The notes under the pieces: model-generated
The model's database searches: none
Told to the model about the DNA's origin: nothing
Seen by the model: only the letters and a program-made list of their open reading frames with translations
Made by a program: the position numbers and the translations under genes
Source: Prosthecochloris ethylica
Lineage (GTDB): Bacteria; Bacteroidota; Chlorobiia; Chlorobiales; Chlorobiaceae
Reading direction: 5' to 3' (one strand)
Length of the DNA stretch: 64,000 nucleotides
Assembly (NCBI RefSeq): GCF_015234275.1
Contig: NZ_JADGII010000001.1
In this document: positions 59,893 to 64,000 of the stretch, piece by piece
How the letters are laid out: each line of letters starts with the position of its first letter
Numbering within the stretch: position 1 is the first letter of the stretch

Positions 59893-61164
59893 ATGATACG
59901 CATCTGCTGCCTCCTGATGACGGTCATCATGGCCGGCACGCTTCACGCCGCTGACAGAGCCCACCACGAACTGTTCCTGGAAGCCGAACCTTCAGCACGC
60001 ACCGTCTATAGCGGCGAAGCGTTCCGCATCACCTGCCGGCTGCTGTTCAAGAATGACGCGCCAAAGATCATCGCGGAGCATGAACCCCGCCATGCAGGTC
60101 TCTGGCTGGACAGCGGCCCGTCAGAACGGTTCATGCCCGTAACACCCTCAACCCGAGGCAACCGTGAATACAACAGCGCGATCATCAGGCAGATGACCGC
60201 TGTCCCGCTCCGGAACGGCAACCTCACCCTGTCGGGATACCGCATCGACCTGCTCGTTCCCGACGGTGCGCACAACGCCGACACCATACGCCTCCGCACA
60301 CCCGACATCACCATCGAGGCACGGCCGCTGCCGTCTCCCGTCCCTCCCTCGTTCAGCGGAGCTGTCGGCGACATTCGTATTGCTTCGGTAGTGCCTGCAA
60401 CAGACAGCATTTCCTGCGGCACCCCGTTTTCAATCGATATCCGCATCACAGGCGATGCGAGCCCCCATATCACCCCGGAACCGGAACTCACCCTGCCCCG
60501 GGGCATCCGGCTCATGAGCAGCACAGGGAGGCGCAGCGGAGAAACCATACACTGGAGGTTCACCCTTGTCGCCGATACCACCGGAACGGTCGTCATTCCT
60601 CCGTCACGACTGGTGTACTTCAACCCTTCCGGGAAACGCTACCTGACCGCATCTTCGGCGCCGTTCGAACTCACGCTGCACCCGTCGCGGCAACAGCAGG
60701 GCGATCTGCCGTCCTCAAACGGCGTAGAACAGAGCATCTCCCAGGCCCCTTCCCGACATCACCTGCCGGTGCTGCCGGTCATCCTCGGCACGATCATCGT
60801 CATCATGGTCGCCACGGGACTTCTCCTCGCCCGCACCCAAGAACGGCACCCTGCGCCAGCCATCCCTGCAACCGGGACCAGTGGCACGTCACTGAAAGAA
60901 ATTCGCACCGGGTTCGAAGCCGCACTGGAACGCCTGACAGGCACTCACCCTCAGGGAATGACGCAGCAAGAACTGGCTACAGCGCTTGAAAAACTGGGAA
61001 TAACAGAACGGAGCCGACGGAAAATCACCGCGCTGTTCGAGCGGCTCGACCGTGCAGAATTCTCTCCGAAGGCTCCAGGAGCAGACGAACGACACCACCT
61101 CGCAGACCAGATTTCAGAGCTGACGAAACAACTCAGCAGGGAACGCTCCCGGTCTTCCAGATAG
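59893..61164 (+). CDS. BatD-like protein (oxygen-tolerance family)
   Basis: 423 residues: signal peptide (ICCLLMTVIMAGTLHA), a long beta-rich periplasmic part (~25-285) with repeated Ig-like domains (EPSARTVYSGEAFRITCRLL; VPATDSISCGTPFSIDIRI), one membrane helix (VLPVILGTIIVIMVATGLLL) and a cytoplasmic helical tail ending in Arg/Ser. This matches BatD. It is separated by 10 kb from BatA/BatB and by 5 kb from the BatC-like gene, but in the same orientation as the latter. The 3' end overlaps convergent moaE by 32 nt. Confidence 0.8.
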   Translation: MIRICCLLMTVIMAGTLHAADRAHHELFLEAEPSARTVYSGEAFRITCRLLFKNDAPKIIAEHEPRHAGLWLDSGPSERFMPVTPSTRGNREYNSAIIRQMTAVPLRNGNLTLSGYRIDLLVPDGAHNADTIRLRTPDITIEARPLPSPVPPSFSGAVGDIRIASVVPATDSISCGTPFSIDIRITGDASPHITPEPELTLPRGIRLMSSTGRRSGETIHWRFTLVADTTGTVVIPPSRLVYFNPSGKRYLTASSAPFELTLHPSRQQQGDLPSSNGVEQSISQAPSRHHLPVLPVILGTIIVIMVATGLLLARTQERHPAPAIPATGTSGTSLKEIRTGFEAALERLTGTHPQGMTQQELATALEKLGITERSRRKITALFERLDRAEFSPKAPGADERHHLADQISELTKQLSRERSRSSR

Positions 61165-61519
61165 GTACCACCCGTTTCAGTTCGTCCATAAACCAGCCCA
61201 TGGCGGCAAATCCCTCCGCACGATGACGTGAACGGATGACAACCACAATGGCCGCCTCGCCCACAGGAATCGTGCCGACACGGTGGATACAGTCGAGCGA
61301 TGAGATAGCGAAGCGACCGGAAGCCGTTTCGCCAAGCCGTTGAAGTTCATTTCGGGCCATACCTTCGTACTGTTCATAGACCAGGGCAGCGATGGATTGC
61401 CCGTCTTCCTCATCACGCACCATCCCCCTGAATACCACCTCGGCTCCGTCAGTCGTCAAGAGCGGACGATCGGGCAACCAGCCGCAGATAGCCGTATCTG
61501 TAATTTCAGCGGTCACCAT
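61133..61519 (-). CDS. moaE: molybdopterin synthase catalytic subunit
   Basis: 128 residues from the ATG at 61519, with GGAGG six bases before it. It has VVFRGMVRDEEDG, LVYEQYEGMA, and HRVGTIPVGEAAIVVVIRS with the substrate-binding Arg/His, and the C-terminal catalytic Lys in VPIWKTG. Together with MoaD it puts two sulfurs on cyclic pyranopterin monophosphate. It is last in the moa/moe unit. Confidence 0.96.
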   Translation of the reverse strand: MVTAEITDTAICGWLPDRPLLTTDGAEVVFRGMVRDEEDGQSIAALVYEQYEGMARNELQRLGETASGRFAISSLDCIHRVGTIPVGEAAIVVVIRSRHRAEGFAAMGWFMDELKRVVPIWKTGSVPC

Positions 61520-61521
61520 CG

Positions 61522-61761
61522 TCAACCTCCGCTCACCGGTGGAATAATCGCCACTTCATCCCCCTCCTTCACGACAGTCCCCCGCTCGGGATACTGTTTG
61601 TTGAGTGCGAGCATGAACGGCATCTCGTCGAGCTGTGATGACAACGCGCGAATCTGCCTGTCGAGAAGCTCTATGGTCGTCCCGTCATCGACGGTCATCC
61701 GAAACTCGCTGCGGCCGAGAACCTCCCGCGCAGAGGCAAAACATTTCACTCGTATTTCCAT
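61522..61761 (-). CDS. moaD: molybdopterin synthase sulfur carrier subunit
   Basis: 79 residues, ubiquitin-like fold ending in the Gly-Gly (IIPPVSGG) that is thiocarboxylated. It lies 11 nt after moeA and directly before moaE. Confidence 0.95.
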   Translation of the reverse strand: MEIRVKCFASAREVLGRSEFRMTVDDGTTIELLDRQIRALSSQLDEMPFMLALNKQYPERGTVVKEGDEVAIIPPVSGG

Positions 61762-61772
61762 ACGTCAGATCT

Positions 61773-63002
61773 TCATGAGTCGTTAAGGGTACTCCAGGGC
61801 AGCAGGTTACAGCCAACCACCGTTCCTGCCGGATGCGGAGCATCTGCTGCCGGGGCCTCGATCAGGCAGTTGGCTCCCACAAGCGACGTGATCATGTGGG
61901 ACTCCGTTTTAGGGCTCACCCGGCACATCAGCGATCCGTTCTCCTGCCACACCCGGCCGAAAAGAAAGCGGTACCGTTTTCTGTCGGCAGGAAACGGTTC
62001 TGCCAGCACAGCCATTATCCTGCCGTGGTACGGGCTTTCCTGCATCGCCGACAGCGCCGGCATGACATAGTGGAGAAAACACACCAGTGCGGAAAGAGGA
62101 TTGCCCGGAAGACCGAAGACCAGCTTTCCTTCACCTGTATCCCCGAAAAAAAATGGTTTGCCTGGTTTCTGTGCAACTTTCCAGAACCGCTCACGCACAC
62201 CGAGTTCCAGAAGCTCCTGCTGGATAAAATCATACTCACCGGTTGAAATCCCCCCGGCAGTCACCAGCAGATCGCACTGGCCAAGAGCTCGCTGCATCCC
62301 GTAGCTGATACGGCGCGCATCATCCGGTAATTCCGCATGATACACCACTTCCGCTCCGGCAGATACAGCAATCGCTTCAAGTGCGTAACGATTGCTGTTA
62401 TAGATCGATGCTCCCTCGAGAGGCTCTCCCGGCTCCCGCAGCTCATCGCCCACCGTCAACAGCGCGATGCGGGGCCGATGAAACACCGGGGCAGACGCAT
62501 ACCCGAAGGCGGCAAGCACCCCGATCCCGGCCGTTGTCAGCCGCTGTCCTTTCCGGAGTACAACCTCTCCTTCACGGACCTCTTCTCCGGCATACCGGAC
62601 GTTTCCGCATGGTTTCGGCGGCTTGTACACATCGACACTGCTCGTTCCGAACCCGCTCGTATGCTCGTAGATCACGACGGTATCTGCTCCGTCAGGCATC
62701 GGGGCCCCGGTCATGATCTGCGCGCAGCTGCCTGCAGTGACCCCTGCCCGGGGTGACACCCCGGCAGCTATCTCCTGACAGACGTCGAGGCGGACCGGTG
62801 AATCTTCGGAAGCGGTCCTGATATCCTCCCAGCGGACGGCAAAACCGTCCATGGCCGCATTGTCGAACCTCGGCAGCGGAAATCCTGCCGTCATATCTTC
62901 AGCAAGTACGCGGCCATGCAGTTCAGCGAGACGGACCTGCTCGACCGGCAGCGGATGCAGTGATGCCGCGATGCGTCGGCTTGCTTCGTCAACAGGAATC
63001 AT
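61773..63002 (-). CDS. moeA: molybdopterin molybdenumtransferase MoeA
   Basis: 409 residues from the ATG at 63002, which overlaps the stop of the MoaC/Mog gene (ATGA); a longer frame to 63176 is inside that gene and not family-like. It has PLPRFDNAAMDGFAVR, IMTGAPMPDGADTVVIYE, the MoCF-type core (LLVTAGGISTGEYDF), KPFFFGDTGEGKLVFGLPGN, and the C-terminal beta domain. It inserts molybdate into adenylylated molybdopterin. Confidence 0.96.
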   Translation of the reverse strand: MIPVDEASRRIAASLHPLPVEQVRLAELHGRVLAEDMTAGFPLPRFDNAAMDGFAVRWEDIRTASEDSPVRLDVCQEIAAGVSPRAGVTAGSCAQIMTGAPMPDGADTVVIYEHTSGFGTSSVDVYKPPKPCGNVRYAGEEVREGEVVLRKGQRLTTAGIGVLAAFGYASAPVFHRPRIALLTVGDELREPGEPLEGASIYNSNRYALEAIAVSAGAEVVYHAELPDDARRISYGMQRALGQCDLLVTAGGISTGEYDFIQQELLELGVRERFWKVAQKPGKPFFFGDTGEGKLVFGLPGNPLSALVCFLHYVMPALSAMQESPYHGRIMAVLAEPFPADRKRYRFLFGRVWQENGSLMCRVSPKTESHMITSLVGANCLIEAPAADAPHPAGTVVGCNLLPWSTLNDS

Positions 63003-63943
63003 GCGTGTCCCTCCCCCTGAATCATTGAAAATGCATGAAAAACCGGAGGCACAAGGACCTCCAGCGCGTCTTTTGCGGCCCCGGGACTGCCCGGCAGACA
63101 GATCACCATGACAGGTCCGATCATGCCGGCGGAAAGGCGCGAAAGCATGGAGGTCCTCACTTTCGTCTGTCCCCACTGCAGGAGGGCCTGCTCGATTCCA
63201 GGAAGCCTGCGGGTAAACATCGGCTGGAGGGTATCCACCGTTACGTCACGCGGCCCAAGCCCTGTGCCGCCGGATGTCACCACCAGCTCCGCGCCGTTCC
63301 CTATCGCCCGCTGCAGCGCGGCAGTGATTTCTTCTGCGTCATCCGCCACGACGGAAAGCTCCACGTCGACGCAGCCGGCTTCCTCGAAGCCCTGCTGAAG
63401 CAGCTTCCCGGAACGATCCTCCTGCAGCCCGCTCGAACAGGAATCGGACATGACAAGAATAGCGGTACGGGGCCGCAGCGTAGTCATGTGCGCTGTTTTC
63501 CCCCCGCTCTTGCTCTCAAGACGGATCCCCCCGATCTCCATAGTGAGATCAACAGCCTTGCACATATCATAAATCGTCAAGCCGGCGACACTCACCGCAG
63601 TCAGCGCCTCCATCTCGACCCCGGTCGCTTCGCGGGTTCTCGCAACAGCTTCGATGACGATACGATCACGTTCCACCGAAAAACCGATATCGACCCAGGC
63701 AAGGTTCAGCTGATGACAGAGCGGAACGAGATGGGCGGTCTGCTTGGCCGCCTGGATCCCGGCGATTTTCGCAGCGGTCAGTACATTGCCTTTCGGCATA
63801 CTGCCGGACTGCAGCAGCTGAAGCGTTTCGGGAAGCATGGTGATATAGCCCGATGCGCGAGCCGTACGCATGGTGCCAGGCTTACCTGACACGTCAACCA
63901 TCGCCACCTCCCCGCGATCATCGAGATGAGAAAACCCTGACAT
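62999..63943 (-). CDS. moaCB: bifunctional MoaC-MoaB/Mog fusion, cyclic pyranopterin monophosphate synthase + molybdopterin adenylyltransferase-like
   Basis: 314 residues. Residues 1-~150 are MoaC: SHLDDRGEVAMVDVSGKP, PLCHQLNL with the catalytic His, EMEALTAVSVAGLTIYDMCK with catalytic Lys. From ~155 a MoCF domain follows: TAILVMSDSCSSG, VVTSGGTGLGPRDVT, and LPGSPGAAKDALEVL, as in MoaB/Mog. The two act at the first and third parts of cofactor synthesis. It heads moeA-moaD-moaE. The ATG at 63943 is only four bases from a heptanucleotide tandem repeat. Confidence 0.94.
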   Translation of the reverse strand: MSGFSHLDDRGEVAMVDVSGKPGTMRTARASGYITMLPETLQLLQSGSMPKGNVLTAAKIAGIQAAKQTAHLVPLCHQLNLAWVDIGFSVERDRIVIEAVARTREATGVEMEALTAVSVAGLTIYDMCKAVDLTMEIGGIRLESKSGGKTAHMTTLRPRTAILVMSDSCSSGLQEDRSGKLLQQGFEEAGCVDVELSVVADDAEEITAALQRAIGNGAELVVTSGGTGLGPRDVTVDTLQPMFTRRLPGIEQALLQWGQTKVRTSMLSRLSAGMIGPVMVICLPGSPGAAKDALEVLVPPVFHAFSMIQGEGHA

Positions 63944-63947
63944 GATT

Positions 63948-64000
63948 CGTTATCCGTTATCCGTTATCCGTTATCCGTTATCCGTTATCCGTTATCCGTT
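63948..64000. repeat. tandem heptanucleotide repeat (CGTTATC)n running off the window
   Basis: At least 7.5 perfect copies of a 7-bp unit continue to the window edge. On the - strand it reads GATAACG repeats, ending four bases before the moaCB ATG, so each unit puts a GGA-containing element near the ribosome-binding position. Confidence 0.97.

Noticed and set aside
63948..64000. CRISPR or phage attachment site at the end repeat
   Set aside because: The unit is only 7 bp with no spacers; it is a simple tandem repeat.

Overview
The window is a gene-dense chromosomal segment (GC roughly mid-50s percent by eye) from a green sulfur bacterium (Chlorobiaceae, Chlorobium/Chlorobaculum/Pelodictyon type). 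Three things point there: a bchN-bchB-bchL set for dark-operative protochlorophyllide reductase, a small periplasmic cytochrome of the c-555 type with a lipoprotein sister, and a BchE-like radical SAM/B12-fold protein beside them. I cannot fix the species from sequence alone.

Layout. 1-206: 3' end of a + strand gene cut by the window edge, then a two-way terminator. 415-6545 (-): bchNBL, a thiamine-binding-family protein, purA and engB. 6834-8276 (+): cysS. 8312-9433 (-): a mannose-1-phosphate guanylyltransferase with an altered nucleotide-binding signature. 9582-10250 (+): rsmG. 10308-30140 (-): an almost unbroken run of translation genes (str, S10, spc and alpha operons: rpsL-rpsG-fusA-tuf, rpsJ to secY, map, infA, rpmJ, rpsM-rpsK-rpsD-rpoA-rplQ) with a tRNA-Gly(TCC) inserted between rplN and rplX. 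Its terminator lies inside the 3' end of convergent rsmG. 30309-39259 (-): a tight run obg, ArgA-like acetyltransferase, HPr and five surface-glycan genes (two GT4-like, one GT2, a Wzx-type flippase, a YfhO-like membrane protein). 39350-43021: xseB (+), then gatB, a SYLF-domain protein and a ClpB that stops after its first ATPase domain (all -).

43104-50192: a Rieske/glutamate-synthase-domain fusion (+), then on the - strand a small unknown gene and a MoxR/Bat cluster (small membrane protein, MoxR, DUF58, BatD-like, BatA, BatB). 50228-57318 (+): tsaD, yajC, carA, a class V aminotransferase, a BatC-like TPR protein, the radical SAM protein and two cytochromes c. 57386-58503 (-): an SDR oxidoreductase and a cysteine-rich 58-residue protein. 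58788-61164 (+): SemiSWEET, proC and a second BatD-like protein, so the Bat system is split over three places. 61133-63943 (-): moaCB-moeA-moaD-moaE for molybdenum cofactor, with a heptanucleotide tandem repeat directly before the moaCB start that runs off the window.

Together the segment covers bacteriochlorophyll synthesis, the core translation machinery, envelope glycan assembly, stress/quality control (ClpB, MoxR/Bat), periplasmic electron transfer and cofactor synthesis. No phage, transposase, CRISPR array or rRNA was seen. The points most worth a second look are the Rieske-GltS fusion, the BchE-like protein beside the duplicated cytochromes (which share a 39-nt identical heme segment), the dispersed Bat genes, the one-domain ClpB, the tRNA inside the spc operon and the repeat at the moaCB ribosome-binding region.
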